Source: Pseudomonas entomophila L48 (lineage in GTDB: Bacteria; Pseudomonadota; Gammaproteobacteria; Pseudomonadales; Pseudomonadaceae). Taken from it: DNA of 64,000 bases. The position numbers were made by a program, and so were the translations under genes. How positions within the stretch are numbered: position 1 is the stretch's first letter; every line of letters starts with the position of its first letter. The stretch spans positions 51,001 to 115,000 of the forward strand of contig NC_008027.1 in the NCBI RefSeq assembly GCF_000026105.1. Direction: 5' to 3'. Shown here in pieces: positions 54,233 to 63,945 of this stretch. Under the pieces are notes generated by a model. That model had not been told where the DNA came from. It made no database searches and saw only the letters and a list, made by a program, of their open reading frames with translations.

Positions 54233-54346
54233 CGGCGTGTAGGACAAGCGTAACACGCCGCGGTTCGTCCGCCTGGGGCGGAGAAACATCACAATTCGTA
54301 ACTGTACCTATCGATATTAGATAATACAAAACTGTTATGGTTTTGT
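54233..54346. promoter_or_regulatory. upstream region of the DUF2388 operon with two inverted repeats
   Basis: CGGCGTGT (54233-54240) and ACACGCCG (54253-54260) are perfect 8-base arms, and ACAAAAC (54326-54332) / GTTTTGT (54340-54346) are perfect 7-base arms. Both lie in the 297-base gap before the first DUF2388 gene; the regulators are not known. Confidence 0.4.
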
Positions 54347-54380
54347 GTTGAACCGTCTAATTCGGGCCATACAAACAGAA

Positions 54381-54408
54381 AACCCGCCGCAGTCACCTGC
54401 GACGGGTT
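54381..54408 (-). terminator. terminator after DUF1127 gene
   Basis: On the minus strand AACCCGTCGCAG pairs with CTGCGGCGGGTT (one mismatch), followed by TTCTGT. Confidence 0.75.
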
Positions 54409-54449
54409 CTTCTGAATTCGCGGTACCGACGCGGGTCGGCGACCGAAGC

Positions 54450-54662
54450 TTAGCGCCAGAACGGCTTGCTCAGCTCTTCGTAGCGCTGCGACTCGCTAAT
54501 ACCGGCGTCGGCCAGCAGGCGGGAGTCCAGGCGCGCCAGTTGGCGGCGGCTGGCCATGCGGCGCTGCCACAGTACCAGGGTGGACAGGACGCGCAGCGGC
54601 AGGGCGGCGTTGGAAGCTTGGGCGTTTTCGAAAACCAGGTCGGAACTGAGGGTACGTTCCAT
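54450..54662 (-). CDS. DUF1127 small basic protein
   Basis: This 70-residue protein ends in the DUF1127 pattern: LWQRRMASRRQLARLDSRLL (Arg-rich helix) and DAGISESQRYEELSKPFWR. Small Arg-rich DUF1127 proteins in other proteobacteria act in phosphate, carbon or RNA control and often respond to stress. AAGGA lies upstream of the ATG. The upstream DNA carries an unusual cluster of ACAGT/ACTGT repeats. Confidence 0.88.
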   Translation of the reverse strand: MERTLSSDLVFENAQASNAALPLRVLSTLVLWQRRMASRRQLARLDSRLLADAGISESQRYEELSKPFWR

Positions 54663-54739
54663 GATGTGTCATCCTTCCGCTTGTGGCGGCATTAGGGAGT
54701 GATTTAACTGGTGCCCATCTTCCTCTTCTGTTGTCCATA

Positions 54740-54920
54740 ACAGTAGATACAGTTCTGCTGTAATACGATGGCTCAGTTAACTGTGTAACCCTACTGTTGC
54801 ACTCGAAAGTGACTGAACTGTACTGGTCTGCACGATAATGGTGCGTTTTTTGGTGAGGCGAGGAAATTGCGCGGCGAGAAGTGTGACTTTTACCGGTACA
54901 GTAGAACAGTTTTAGCTGTT
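54740..54920. promoter_or_regulatory. cluster of ACAGT/ACTGT repeats upstream of DUF1127 gene
   Basis: ACAGT occurs at 54740, 54749, 54898 and 54906, and ACTGT at 54780, 54793 and 54817. Pairs form TACAG-N5-CTGTA (54748-54762) and CAGTTAACTG (54774-54783). CTGTA/TACAG arrangements recall MocR-type regulators such as PdxR. No regulator gene lies alongside in the window. The rest of 54663-55163 holds a REP pair and nothing else that I can support. Confidence 0.5.
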
Positions 54921-54934
54921 GTTGGCGGCGGCCT

Positions 54935-55017
54935 GTAGGAGCGGCTTCAGCCGCAATTCAGGCAACGCGGTGCCTGGCACCCGTTTCGCGGGTGATCGCG
55001 GCTGAAGCCGCTCCTAC
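54935..55017. repeat. REP pair
   Basis: An outward-facing GCGGCTTCAGCCGC-class pair; a degenerate single arm of the CCAGC class (CGCCAGCAAGGCTGGCGCC) follows at about 55070-55098. Confidence 0.88.
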
Positions 55018-55163
55018 AGAAGCAGTGCCATGTCGGTAAATAGATGAGAGCCGGCCCGGCTATGCCGGGCATCGCCAGCAAGGCTGGCGCCTACGGGGAG
55101 CGTGGCGAGGGGCTGGGATCGCGGGGCAAGGCGGCTTGCTCCGCGATCGGTACAGTTGGGGCA

Positions 55164-56657
55164 TCAGCCGACGAGCATGCGCCCGGTCTCTTCCAGATTC
55201 TCGTGCCAGCTCAAGGCCTCGCGCAGGATGTGCGGCGTATGGCCACCGCGCTGGCAGGCGCGCTCGAAGTAGTCGTTCAGCGCGGCGCGGTAGTCCGGGT
55301 GCACGCAGTTGTCGATGATCACCCGGGCGCGCTCGCGGGGCGCCAGGCCACGCAGGTCGGCCAGGCCCACCTCGGTCACCAGGATGTCCACGTCATGCTC
55401 GGTGTGGTCGACGTGGCTGACCATCGGCACCACGCTGGAAATCGCGCCGCCCTTGGCGATCGACTTGGTGACGAAGATCGCCAGGTGGGCGTTGCGGGCG
55501 AAGTCACCCGAGCCACCGATGCCGTTCATCATCTTGGTGCCACAGACGTGGGTGGAGTTGACGTTGCCGTAGATGTCGAACTCCAGCGCCGTGTTGATGC
55601 CGATGATCCCCAGGCGACGCACCACTTCAGGGTGGTTGGAGATCTCCTGCGGGCGCAGCACCAGCTTGTCCTTGTAGCGCTCCAGGTTGCCGAACACATC
55701 GGCGTTGCGGCGGCTCGACAGGGTGATCGAGCTGCCCGAGGCGAAGCTCAGCTTGCCAGCGTCGATCAAGTCGAAGGTCGAGTCCTGCAGCACTTCGGAG
55801 TACATGGTCAGGTTTTCGAACGGCGACTCGATCAGGCCGCACATCACCGCGTTGGCGATGCTGCCGATGCCGGCCTGCAGCGGGCCGAGGTTGTTGCTCA
55901 TGCGGCCGGCGTCCACTTCGCCTTTGAGGAAGGCGATCAGGTGGTCGGCGATGCCCTGGGTCTCGTGGTCAGGCGGCAGCACGGTGGACGGCGAGTCCGG
56001 CTGGTCGCTGATGACGATACCGACGATCTTGGCCGGGTCGATCGGGATGGCGGTGCTGCCGATGCGGTCGTCGACTTTCACCAGCGGGATCGGGGTGCGG
56101 GTCGGGCGGTAGGTCGGGATATAGATGTCGTGCAGGCCTTCGAGGTTGGCATTGTGCGACAGGTTGATCTCGACGATGACTTGCTTGGCGAAGATCGCGA
56201 AGCTGGCCGAGTTGCCGACGGAAGTGGTCGGCACGATGTGGCCCTGTTCGGTGATCGCCACCGCTTCGATGACCGCGATATCCGGCAGGGTGAGCTGTTT
56301 GTTGCGCAGCTGCTCGACGGTTTCCGACAGGTGCTGGTCAATGAACATCACCTTGCCGTCATTAATGGCCTTGCGCAGGGTGCTGTCGACCTGGAACGGC
56401 ATGCGCCGCGCCAGCACGCCGGCTTCGGTCAGTTGCTTGTCCAGGTCATTGCCCAGGCTGGCGCCGGTCATCAGGCTGATCTTCAGCGGCGACTGTTTCG
56501 CGCGCTCGGCCAGTGCGTGGGGCACGGCCTTGGCTTCGCCGGCGCGGGTGAAACCGCTCATGCCGACGGTCATGCCGTCCTGGATCAGGCCAGCGGCATC
56601 AGCCGCACTCATTACCTTGCTGTGCAGGGAGGACAAGCGGATACGATCACGGTACAT
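55164..56657 (-). CDS. acetyl-CoA hydrolase/transferase family protein (succinyl-CoA:acetate CoA-transferase type)
   Basis: This 497-residue class I CoA-transferase has GMTVGMSGFTRAGEAKAVP near the start, the catalytic Glu in NTALEFDIYGNVNS, and the glycine-rich GIGGSGDFARNA. Length and motifs match AarC/Ach1-like enzymes that move CoA between succinyl-CoA and acetate, or hydrolyse acetyl-CoA. The exact substrate pair is inferred. It is convergent with nothing and lies 186 bases beyond the pntB end on the same strand. Confidence 0.9.
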   Translation of the reverse strand: MYRDRIRLSSLHSKVMSAADAAGLIQDGMTVGMSGFTRAGEAKAVPHALAERAKQSPLKISLMTGASLGNDLDKQLTEAGVLARRMPFQVDSTLRKAINDGKVMFIDQHLSETVEQLRNKQLTLPDIAVIEAVAITEQGHIVPTTSVGNSASFAIFAKQVIVEINLSHNANLEGLHDIYIPTYRPTRTPIPLVKVDDRIGSTAIPIDPAKIVGIVISDQPDSPSTVLPPDHETQGIADHLIAFLKGEVDAGRMSNNLGPLQAGIGSIANAVMCGLIESPFENLTMYSEVLQDSTFDLIDAGKLSFASGSSITLSSRRNADVFGNLERYKDKLVLRPQEISNHPEVVRRLGIIGINTALEFDIYGNVNSTHVCGTKMMNGIGGSGDFARNAHLAIFVTKSIAKGGAISSVVPMVSHVDHTEHDVDILVTEVGLADLRGLAPRERARVIIDNCVHPDYRAALNDYFERACQRGGHTPHILREALSWHENLEETGRMLVG

Positions 56658-56785
56658 GGATTGTTATCTCGGGCTACTGAGGCTACTGGAAGCGCAGTCT
56701 AGAGATTTCGCCTGGTGCCGTCCCGCGACCATGGTCGTAGGCGAAGGCCGGAAATAGAGCCGTTGATCTGGATCAAGCAAACGAA

Positions 56786-56816
56786 AAGGCCCCCGGGAAT
56801 ATCGCCCGGGGGCCTT
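56786..56816 (-). terminator. Rho-independent terminator after pntB
   Basis: AAGGCCCCCGGG and CCCGGGGGCCTT form a perfect 12-base-pair stem with TTTTCG following on the minus strand. A separate 16-base palindrome (CTTCTATATATAGAAG, 56822-56837) lies between it and the pntB stop. Confidence 0.9.
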
Positions 56817-56843
56817 ATGCGCTTCTATATATAGAAGGCTTGG

Positions 56844-58280
56844 TCAGTCCACTGCCTTGACCATGTCCTCGATGACCTTCTTCGCGTCACCGAACACCAT
56901 CATGGTCTTGTCCAGGTAGAACAGTTCGTTGTCCAGGCCGGCGTAGCCGCTGGCCATGGAGCGCTTGTTGACGATGATGGTCTTGGCCTTGAAGGCTTCG
57001 AGGATCGGCATGCCGGCGATCGGCGACTTCGGATCGTTCTTCGCCGCCGGGTTGACCACGTCGTTGGCGCCCAGCACCAGTACCACGTCGGCCTGGCCGA
57101 ACTCGGCGTTGATGTCTTCCATCTCGAACACCTGGTCGTACGGCACCTCGGCCTCGGCCAGCAGCACGTTCATGTGCCCGGGCATGCGCCCTGCCACCGG
57201 GTGGATCGCGTACTTCACGGTCACACCGTTGTGGGTCAGCTTCTCGGTCAGTTCCTTGAGCGCGTGCTGGGCGCGGGCCACCGCCAGGCCATAGCCGGGG
57301 ACAATGATCACGCTGTCGGCGTTGCTCAGCAGGAAGGTGGCGTCGTCGGCCGAGCCGGACTTCACCGGGCGCTGCTCCTTCGAGCCCTGCGTCGCGCCGG
57401 TATCGGTATCGCCGCCGAAGCCACCGAGGATGACGTTGAAGAACGAGCGGTTCATCGCCTTGCACATGATGTACGAGAGGATCGCACCGCTGGAGCCCAC
57501 CAGGGAACCTGCGATGATCAGCATCGAGTTGTTCAGCGAGAAGCCGATCCCGGCCGCCGCCCAGCCCGAATAGCTGTTGAGCATCGACACCACCACCGGC
57601 ATGTCGGCGCCGCCGATCGGGATGATGATCAGCACGCCCATGACGAAGGCCAGGGCCAGCATCAGGGTGAAGGCGCTGTAGTGGCCGGTGAAGGTGAACA
57701 GCAGCCCAAGGGCGATGGTCGCCAGGCCCAGGATCAGGTTCAGCTTGTGCTGGCCGGCGAACTGTACCGGTGCGCCTTGGAACAGGCGGAACTTGTACTT
57801 GCCCGACAGCTTGCCGAAGGCGATCACAGAACCCGAGAAGGTGATAGCACCGATGGCCGCGCCCAGGAACAGTTCCAGGCGGTTGCCGGTGGGGATCGGG
57901 TCGCTGATGCTGGCGACGATGCCCAGCGATTGCGGTTCGAGCACGGCGGCGATGGCGATGAACACCGCGGCCAGGCCGATCATGCTGTGCATGAAGGCGA
58001 CCAGCTCGGGCATCTTGGTCATCTCGACGCGCTTGGCCATGATCGAGCCGGCGGTGCCGCCGATCAGCAGGCCGACGATCACATAGCCGATGCCGGCGGT
58101 AGCCAGTTCGGCGCCCAGCTTGTAGATGAGCCCGACCGTGGTGAGGATCGCGATCCCCATGCCGATCATGCCGAACAGGTTGCCGCGGCGTGAGGTGGTC
58201 GGGTGCGAGAGGCCCTTGAGCGCCTGGATGAAGCAGATCGAGGCGACCAGGTACAGAAGCGTTACCAGATTCATGCTCAT
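56844..58280 (-). CDS. pntB: NAD(P) transhydrogenase subunit beta
   Basis: The 478-residue membrane subunit has nine or so helices in the first 270 residues, then the NADP(H)-binding domain III with PGYGLAVARAQHALKE, GRMPGHMNVLLAEA and LGANDVVNPAA. With PntAA and PntAB it couples proton entry to hydride transfer from NADH to NADP+. The start MSMNLVTLLYLV matches the family; it begins 5 bases after the pntAB stop. It is followed by a strong terminator. Confidence 0.95.
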   Translation of the reverse strand: MSMNLVTLLYLVASICFIQALKGLSHPTTSRRGNLFGMIGMGIAILTTVGLIYKLGAELATAGIGYVIVGLLIGGTAGSIMAKRVEMTKMPELVAFMHSMIGLAAVFIAIAAVLEPQSLGIVASISDPIPTGNRLELFLGAAIGAITFSGSVIAFGKLSGKYKFRLFQGAPVQFAGQHKLNLILGLATIALGLLFTFTGHYSAFTLMLALAFVMGVLIIIPIGGADMPVVVSMLNSYSGWAAAGIGFSLNNSMLIIAGSLVGSSGAILSYIMCKAMNRSFFNVILGGFGGDTDTGATQGSKEQRPVKSGSADDATFLLSNADSVIIVPGYGLAVARAQHALKELTEKLTHNGVTVKYAIHPVAGRMPGHMNVLLAEAEVPYDQVFEMEDINAEFGQADVVLVLGANDVVNPAAKNDPKSPIAGMPILEAFKAKTIIVNKRSMASGYAGLDNELFYLDKTMMVFGDAKKVIEDMVKAVD

Positions 58281-58282
58281 GC

Positions 58283-58597
58283 TTACTTCTGCGCCTCGTT
58301 CTTGGTTTTCTTCTTGAACATTTCCAGCATGCGGCGGGTGACCAGGAAGCCACCGAACACGTTGACCGCGGCCAGCGCCACGGCCAGGGTGCCCATCACC
58401 TTGCCGGCCGGGGTGACGGTCAGCGCGGCGGCCAGCATGGCGCCGACGATGACGATCGCGGAAATGGCGTTGGTGACCGCCATCAACGGCGTGTGCAGGG
58501 CCGGGGTGACGTTCCACACCACGTGGTAGCCCACGTAGATGGCCAGCACGAAGATGATCAGGTTGTAGATGCCGTGGGAAATCAGCATGTCTTCCAT
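58283..58597 (-). CDS. pntAB: NAD(P) transhydrogenase subunit alpha, membrane part
   Basis: This 104-residue, three-helix protein corresponds to the C-terminal membrane part of E. coli PntA, here a separate gene as in many alphaproteobacteria and pseudomonads. The stretches [20 protein letters not shown] and [20 protein letters not shown] are characteristic. GAGGAG lies 7 bases upstream of the ATG. It lies between pntAA and pntB. Confidence 0.94.
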   Translation of the reverse strand: MEDMLISHGIYNLIIFVLAIYVGYHVVWNVTPALHTPLMAVTNAISAIVIVGAMLAAALTVTPAGKVMGTLAVALAAVNVFGGFLVTRRMLEMFKKKTKNEAQK

Positions 58598-58608
58598 TGT
58601 CGTGCTCC

Positions 58609-59730
58609 TCAGCCGTTCTTGCGCACGACCTGGCCGTCGCGGCACATCAGGCACGCGGCGACGATGTCGTCTTCGAGGTTGATGACCAGGTTGCCGTCCT
58701 TATCGAACAGCAGCTTCATGAAGTCCAGCAGGTTGCGGGCATACAGCGCCGAAGCGTCGGCGCCGACCTGGGCCGGCAGGTTGGTCGGGCCGACGATGAT
58801 CACGCCGTTCGCTTGCACCACCTGGTCAGCGACGGTCAGCGGGCAGTTGCCGCCCTGGGCCGCCGCGAGGTCGATGACCACCGAGCCGGGTTTCATTTGC
58901 GCCACGGTCTCTGCGCTGAGCAGGGTCGGCGCCTTGCGCCCGGGAATCAGCGCGGTGGTGATGACGATATCGGCCTGCTTGGCGCGCTCGTGCACGGCCT
59001 GGGCCTGGCGTTGCATCCAGCTGGCGGGCATGGGTCGGGCATAACCGCCGACACCTTCGGCGCATTCGCGCTCTTCATCGGTCTCGTAGGGCACGTCGAT
59101 GAACTTGGCCCCCAGCGATTCGATCTGCTCCTTCACCGCCGGGCGCACATCCGACGCTTCGATCACCGCACCCAGGCGCTTGGCCGTGGCGATGGCCTGC
59201 AGGCCGGCGACGCCGGCGCCGAGGATCAGCACGCGGGCGGCCTTCACGGTGCCAGCGGCAGTCATCAGCATGGGCATGAAGCGCGGGTAGTGATGGGCGG
59301 CCAGCAGCACGGCCTTGTAGCCGGCGATGTTGGCCTGGGACGACAGCACGTCAAGGCTCTGGGCCCGTGAAGTGCGTGGCGCGGCTTCCAGGGCGAAGGC
59401 GGTGACGCCGCGTTCGGCCATCTTGCCGATCAGTTCGCTGTTGAAGGGGTTGAGCATGCCCACCAGCAGGCTGCCGCTGTTGATCAGCGCCAGTTCCTGG
59501 TCGTTGGGCGCGACCACCTTGAGCACCAGCTGCGCGCCGAATGCGTCGGTGGCTTCGCCTAGCTTGGCGCCCACGGCCTCATAGGCACTGTCCGGAATGC
59601 TGGCGTTGAGCCCTGCCCCCCGTTGCACGGTGACCTGATGGCCCTGGCCTACCAGTTTCTTGATGGTTTCCGGGGTCGCGGCGACCCTTGTCTCACCCGT
59701 CTGCGTCTCGAGAGGAACACCAATGTGCAC
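58609..59730 (-). CDS. pntAA: NAD(P) transhydrogenase subunit alpha, NAD-binding part
   Basis: The 373-residue soluble domain I binds NAD(H). [20 protein letters not shown] at the N terminus and the nucleotide-binding [21 protein letters not shown] (in part: [16 protein letters not shown]) are the signatures. The start is GTG (VHIGVPLE) with AGGAG 9 bases upstream; a longer frame upstream has no family match. It heads the three-gene pnt operon. Confidence 0.95.
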   Translation of the reverse strand: MHIGVPLETQTGETRVAATPETIKKLVGQGHQVTVQRGAGLNASIPDSAYEAVGAKLGEATDAFGAQLVLKVVAPNDQELALINSGSLLVGMLNPFNSELIGKMAERGVTAFALEAAPRTSRAQSLDVLSSQANIAGYKAVLLAAHHYPRFMPMLMTAAGTVKAARVLILGAGVAGLQAIATAKRLGAVIEASDVRPAVKEQIESLGAKFIDVPYETDEERECAEGVGGYARPMPASWMQRQAQAVHERAKQADIVITTALIPGRKAPTLLSAETVAQMKPGSVVIDLAAAQGGNCPLTVADQVVQANGVIIVGPTNLPAQVGADASALYARNLLDFMKLLFDKDGNLVINLEDDIVAACLMCRDGQVVRKNG

Positions 59731-60097
59731 GACTATGTCTCCTGCGGTGACCTTTATTGTCTTTATGGAAACCAGCGCACTTCGGGTGGTGCGGCTGGGC
59801 GGCCGTAGAGCACGACTCCGCCTGATTCGGGGCGGGGGAGGCATTTTGCAGACGAACCCGAAGGCCTTCAACCGGTTCTGAAGCGAAACGAAGTTAAAAC
59901 TACAAGTCACCCTGTGACCCTATGTCGCAACGTATCGGTAAGAAGCCGTCAAACTCGCGCTATCCGGAGCTTAGGAGAAATCTTGAAATTTTTTCCGCTG
60001 TTTTCGTCAACGGCTTGGTGAATGTCGCAAAATAAGCCGCAAAGCCGCGTGGTTACTAGCGTTGATGCGTGTTTTTCCGCACAGTGGAACAGATTAC

Positions 60098-60114
60098 GGA
60101 TTTGCGACAAATCC
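60098..60114. promoter_or_regulatory. palindrome in the pntAA upstream region
   Basis: GGATTTG and CAAATCC are perfect 7-base arms around CGA. It lies in a 440-base AT-rich gap (59731-60170) between the pntAA start and the end of the LysR gene; it could be an operator for pntAA or the LysR transcript end. No gene was seen in the gap. Confidence 0.45.
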
Positions 60115-60170
60115 ATATATCTGTAGGTGTTTAAAATAATTGACTACGGGGTCAGCTTCCATGTTTCCCG

Positions 60171-61070
60171 CTAGTTCTTCGCCGTATATTGCTGGGCCTG
60201 GGCCACCAGCCAGTCGCGGAAGGCCCGCAATGACGCAGATTCGACCTTTCGCTCGGGGATCATCAGATGGTAGGCCTTGTCGCTGGCCAGGGCATGCCTG
60301 TTAGCGACCACCAGCCTGCCCTCCTCCAACTCGCGCTGGATCAGGAACGGCGGGATCAGCGCGATCCCCATCTCGTGCATCGCCGCCTGGGCCAGCATGG
60401 AGAATAGTTCATAGCGCGGGCCGGTCATGTCGCGCTCCACGCTCATGCCGAGACCGTCGAACCACTGCCGCCAGGCGTAGGGCCGTGTGGTCTGCTGCAG
60501 CAGGGGCAGTTCGGCGATCCGCCCCGCGTCGAGGCTGCCCTGCCCGCCCAGCAATGCCGGGCTGCACACGGGCATCGGGTTCTCGCCCATCAGCCGGTGC
60601 GCCTGGGTACCCGACCAGTCGGCGTCACCGAAGTAGATGGCGGCGTCAAAGGGCGTGTCGGCGAACAGGAACGGGCGGGTGCGGTTGGTAAGGTTGACCG
60701 TGACTTCCGGGTGGCGTTGCTGGAAGTCCTTGAGGCGAGGCAGCAGCCACTGGGTGCCGAACGTCGGCACGACCGCCAGCTCGATCACGTTAGCGCCTTG
60801 CTGGCGCATCACCGACAGCGTGTCGCGCTCCACCGCGTCCAGCTGCGAGGCCACCTGGCGACTGTAGGACAACCCGGCCTCAGTCAACTTCACGCCCCGC
60901 CGCGAGCGACGGAACAGTTCCACATTGAGGAAGGCTTCCAGCCCACCGATCTGCCGACAGACGGCGCCCTGGGTCAGGGCCAGCTCCTGGGCGGCCTTGG
61001 TGAAACTCTCGTGCCGGGCGGCCGCTTCGAAGCAGACCAGGGCCGTGGTGCTGGGGATCTTGCGGCGCAT
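60171..61070 (-). CDS. gcdR: LysR-family regulator of glutarate catabolism (GcdR-like)
   Basis: This protein of 299 residues has an N-terminal LysR helix-turn-helix (LVCFEAAARHESFTKAAQEL, ALTQGAVCRQIGGLEAFL) and a C-terminal ligand-binding domain. It is divergent from gcdH, 166 bases away, the usual place of the regulator for this pair. The start MRRKIPST has GAGG 9 bases upstream; a GTG five codons earlier is possible. Confidence 0.85.
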   Translation of the reverse strand: MRRKIPSTTALVCFEAAARHESFTKAAQELALTQGAVCRQIGGLEAFLNVELFRRSRRGVKLTEAGLSYSRQVASQLDAVERDTLSVMRQQGANVIELAVVPTFGTQWLLPRLKDFQQRHPEVTVNLTNRTRPFLFADTPFDAAIYFGDADWSGTQAHRLMGENPMPVCSPALLGGQGSLDAGRIAELPLLQQTTRPYAWRQWFDGLGMSVERDMTGPRYELFSMLAQAAMHEMGIALIPPFLIQRELEEGRLVVANRHALASDKAYHLMIPERKVESASLRAFRDWLVAQAQQYTAKN

Positions 61071-61236
61071 GTACGTCAACCTCACTTATTCGTCGTGTAA
61101 TACGGCTTTTGACTGATCACGGAGTGAGAAAATATCACTAAAGCGTGCGCAATCCTCGTTTGTCCCGACGGCCGAACAGGCCTAGGATCAATGCAACAAA
61201 AATATCCGTCCCCACCTTCTTTCGAGGAATCCACAC

Positions 61237-62418
61237 ATGGCCGGTAAAGCAAGCTTCAACTGGATCGACCCGCTGCTGCTGGACCAGCAGCTCACTGAAG
61301 AAGAGCGCATGGTCCGCGACAGCGCTTATCAGTTCGCCCAGGACAAGTTGGCGCCACGTGTGCTCGAAGCTTTCCGCCATGAGCAGACCGATCCTGCGAT
61401 CTTTCGCGAGATGGGCGAAGTCGGCCTGCTGGGCGCGACCATCCCCGAGCAGTACGGTGGCAGCGGCCTCAACTATGTGTGCTATGGCCTGATCGCCCGT
61501 GAAGTGGAGCGCATCGACTCCGGTTACCGCTCAATGATGAGCGTGCAGTCGTCACTGGTGATGGTGCCGATCAACGAGTTCGGCACCGAGGCCCAGAAGC
61601 AGAAGTACCTGCCCAAGCTGGCCAGCGGCGAGTGGATCGGTTGCTTCGGCCTGACCGAGCCCAACCATGGTTCCGACCCAGGCTCGATGATTACCCGTGC
61701 GCGCAAGGTCGATGGTGGCTATCGCCTGACCGGCTCGAAGATGTGGATTACCAACAGCCCGATTGCCGATGTGTTCGTGGTGTGGGCCAAGGATGATGCC
61801 GGTGACATTCGCGGCTTCGTCCTGGAGAAAGGCTGGGCGGGCCTCAGCGCTCCGGCGATTCACGGCAAGGTCGGCCTGCGCGCTTCGATCACCGGCGAAA
61901 TTGTCATGGACAACGTGTTCGTGCCGGAAGAGAACATCTTCCCTGATGTTCGCGGCCTGAAGGGGCCGTTCACCTGCCTGAACTCGGCCCGCTATGGCAT
62001 CTCCTGGGGTGCGCTGGGCGCCGCCGAGGCTTGCTGGCACACCGCGCGCCAGTACACCCTCGACCGCCAGCAGTTCGGTCGCCCATTGGCCGCCAACCAG
62101 CTGATCCAGAAGAAACTGGCCGACATGCAGACCGAGATCACCCTCGCCCTGCAAGGCTGCCTGCGCCTAGGGCGGATGAAGGATGAAGGCACCGCGGCGG
62201 TGGAAATTACCTCGATCATGAAGCGCAACTCCTGCGGCAAGGCGCTGGATATCGCCCGGATGGCCCGTGACATGCTTGGCGGCAATGGCATCTCCGACGA
62301 GTTCGGCGTGGCCCGCCACCTGGTCAACCTCGAGGTGGTCAACACCTATGAAGGCACCCATGACGTGCATGCGCTGATCCTGGGGCGTGCGCAGACCGGC
62401 ATCCAGGCGTTCTATTGA
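61237..62418 (+). CDS. gcdH: glutaryl-CoA dehydrogenase
   Basis: This 393-residue acyl-CoA dehydrogenase oxidises and decarboxylates glutaryl-CoA to crotonyl-CoA in lysine and glutarate breakdown. FAD-binding stretches [13 protein letters not shown] and [11 protein letters not shown] are visible, and the catalytic base E372 is in [10 protein letters not shown]. Length and sequence fit GcdH rather than other acyl-CoA dehydrogenases. GAGGAA lies upstream. It is followed 15 bases later by the CoA-transferase gene. Confidence 0.95.
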   Translation: MAGKASFNWIDPLLLDQQLTEEERMVRDSAYQFAQDKLAPRVLEAFRHEQTDPAIFREMGEVGLLGATIPEQYGGSGLNYVCYGLIAREVERIDSGYRSMMSVQSSLVMVPINEFGTEAQKQKYLPKLASGEWIGCFGLTEPNHGSDPGSMITRARKVDGGYRLTGSKMWITNSPIADVFVVWAKDDAGDIRGFVLEKGWAGLSAPAIHGKVGLRASITGEIVMDNVFVPEENIFPDVRGLKGPFTCLNSARYGISWGALGAAEACWHTARQYTLDRQQFGRPLAANQLIQKKLADMQTEITLALQGCLRLGRMKDEGTAAVEITSIMKRNSCGKALDIARMARDMLGGNGISDEFGVARHLVNLEVVNTYEGTHDVHALILGRAQTGIQAFY

Positions 62419-62433
62419 TAGAGGAGCCAGGCC

Positions 62434-63654
62434 ATGGGTGCGCTTTCCCATCTGCGGGTGCTGGATCTTTCGCGGGTACTGGCCGGCCCATGGTCTGGTC
62501 AGATCCTGGCCGACCTTGGGGCTGATGTGATCAAGGTCGAGCGTCCGGGCTCGGGTGATGACACCCGCTCCTGGGGGCCGCCCTTCCTGCGTGACGCCCA
62601 AGGCGAGAACACCAGTGAGGCGGCCTATTACCTGTCGGCCAACCGCAACAAGCGCTCGGTGACCATCGACTTTACCCAGCCGGAAGGTCAGCGCCTGGTG
62701 CGGGAGCTGGCGGCGAAGTCGGATATCGTCATCGAGAACTTCAAGGTCGGCGGGTTGGCTGGCTATGGGTTGGATTATCAGAGCCTGAAGGCGGTCAATC
62801 CGCAGCTCATCTATTGCTCGATCACAGGCTTTGGTCAGACGGGGCCGTATGCCAAGCGTGCGGGCTATGACTTCATGATTCAGGGGCTGGGTGGGCTGAT
62901 GAGCCTGACCGGGCGTCCGGAGGGAGAAGAAGGTGCCGGCCCGATGAAGGTAGGGGTTGCCCTGACCGACATTCTCACCGGGCTGTATTCCACCGTGGCG
63001 ATCCTGGCTGCCCTCGCCCACCGTGATCAGACCGGTGTTGGCCAGCACATCGACATGGCGCTATTGGATGTGCAAGTGGCCTGCCTGGCCAACCAGGCGA
63101 TGAACTACCTCACCACGGGTACCGCTCCGCGTCGGTTGGGTAATGCGCATCCCAACATCGTGCCTTACCAGGACTTCCCGACGGCGGATGGTGATTTCAT
63201 TCTTACCGTGGGGAACGATGGGCAGTTCCGCAAGTTCGCCGAGGTGGCGGGACAGCCGCAGTGGGCGGATGATCCACGGTTTGCCACCAACAAGCAGCGT
63301 GTTGCCAATCGGGCCGAGCTGATTCCATTGATTCGTCAAGCCACGGTGTTCAAGACCACGGCGCAGTGGATCGATGAGTTGGAGAAGGCGGGCGTGCCTT
63401 GTGGGCCGATCAACGACCTGGCGCGGATGTTCCAGGACCCGCAGGTGCTTGCGCGCGGGTTGGCGGTGAAGATGGATCATCCGTTGGCGGGCAGTGTGCC
63501 GCAGGTGGCCAGCCCGATCAGGTTGTCGCAGACGCCAGTGGAGTATCGGCAGGCGCCGCCGTTGTTGGGCGAGCATACCGAGGTGGTGCTGGCGGATGTG
63601 TTGGGCTTGGATGCAGGGGCTGTCGAGCGGTTACGGGCTGCTGGGGTGCTGTGA
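62434..63654 (+). CDS. gcdG: CaiB/BaiF family CoA-transferase (glutarate CoA-transferase candidate)
   Basis: This 406-residue class III CoA-transferase has LDLSRVLAGPWSGQILADLG near the start (nucleotide-binding region) and the catalytic Asp expected in GVGQHIDMALLDVQVA. Co-transcription with gcdH suggests that it activates glutarate to glutaryl-CoA. A perfect hairpin terminator follows. Confidence 0.87.
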   Translation: MGALSHLRVLDLSRVLAGPWSGQILADLGADVIKVERPGSGDDTRSWGPPFLRDAQGENTSEAAYYLSANRNKRSVTIDFTQPEGQRLVRELAAKSDIVIENFKVGGLAGYGLDYQSLKAVNPQLIYCSITGFGQTGPYAKRAGYDFMIQGLGGLMSLTGRPEGEEGAGPMKVGVALTDILTGLYSTVAILAALAHRDQTGVGQHIDMALLDVQVACLANQAMNYLTTGTAPRRLGNAHPNIVPYQDFPTADGDFILTVGNDGQFRKFAEVAGQPQWADDPRFATNKQRVANRAELIPLIRQATVFKTTAQWIDELEKAGVPCGPINDLARMFQDPQVLARGLAVKMDHPLAGSVPQVASPIRLSQTPVEYRQAPPLLGEHTEVVLADVLGLDAGAVERLRAAGVL

Positions 63655-63664
63655 AGCTATATAG

Positions 63665-63702
63665 AGAGCGGGGAGGCCGACAGGCCTCCCCGCTCTGCTT
63701 TT
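63665..63702 (+). terminator. Rho-independent terminator after gcdG
   Basis: AGAGCGGGGAGGCC and GGCCTCCCCGCTCT form a perfect 14-base-pair stem followed by GCTTTT. CTATATAG occurs on both sides (63657-63664 and 63710-63717). Confidence 0.9.
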
Positions 63703-63770
63703 GGGGTTTCTATATAGATAGTGTTGGCTTTTGAGAGGTACCGGCCTTGGTTTCTCCGGCGCCTACAAGA

Positions 63771-63945
63771 TCGAGCGCCGCCCGCGCGGCGCATCGCGGA
63801 TGAATCCGCTCCTACATCTATTGCAACGTGCCGCACCTGCGAGGCCATGGTTGCCCGCCTTGGCGCCCGCCGCCATACCGTGTCGTACCGAGCGGACCCT
63901 TGTAGGAGCGGATTCATCCGCGATGCGTCGCGCCGCGGCGCTCGA
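63771..63945. repeat. long REP-like pair, GGATTCATCC class with inward GTAGGAG
   Basis: Arms at 63771-63816 and 63901-63945 face each other and carry GC-rich outer hairpins. The left arm and its flank (63769-63838) are almost identical, in reverse, to 35345-35417. No gene is seen from 63655 to the window end. Confidence 0.85.
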
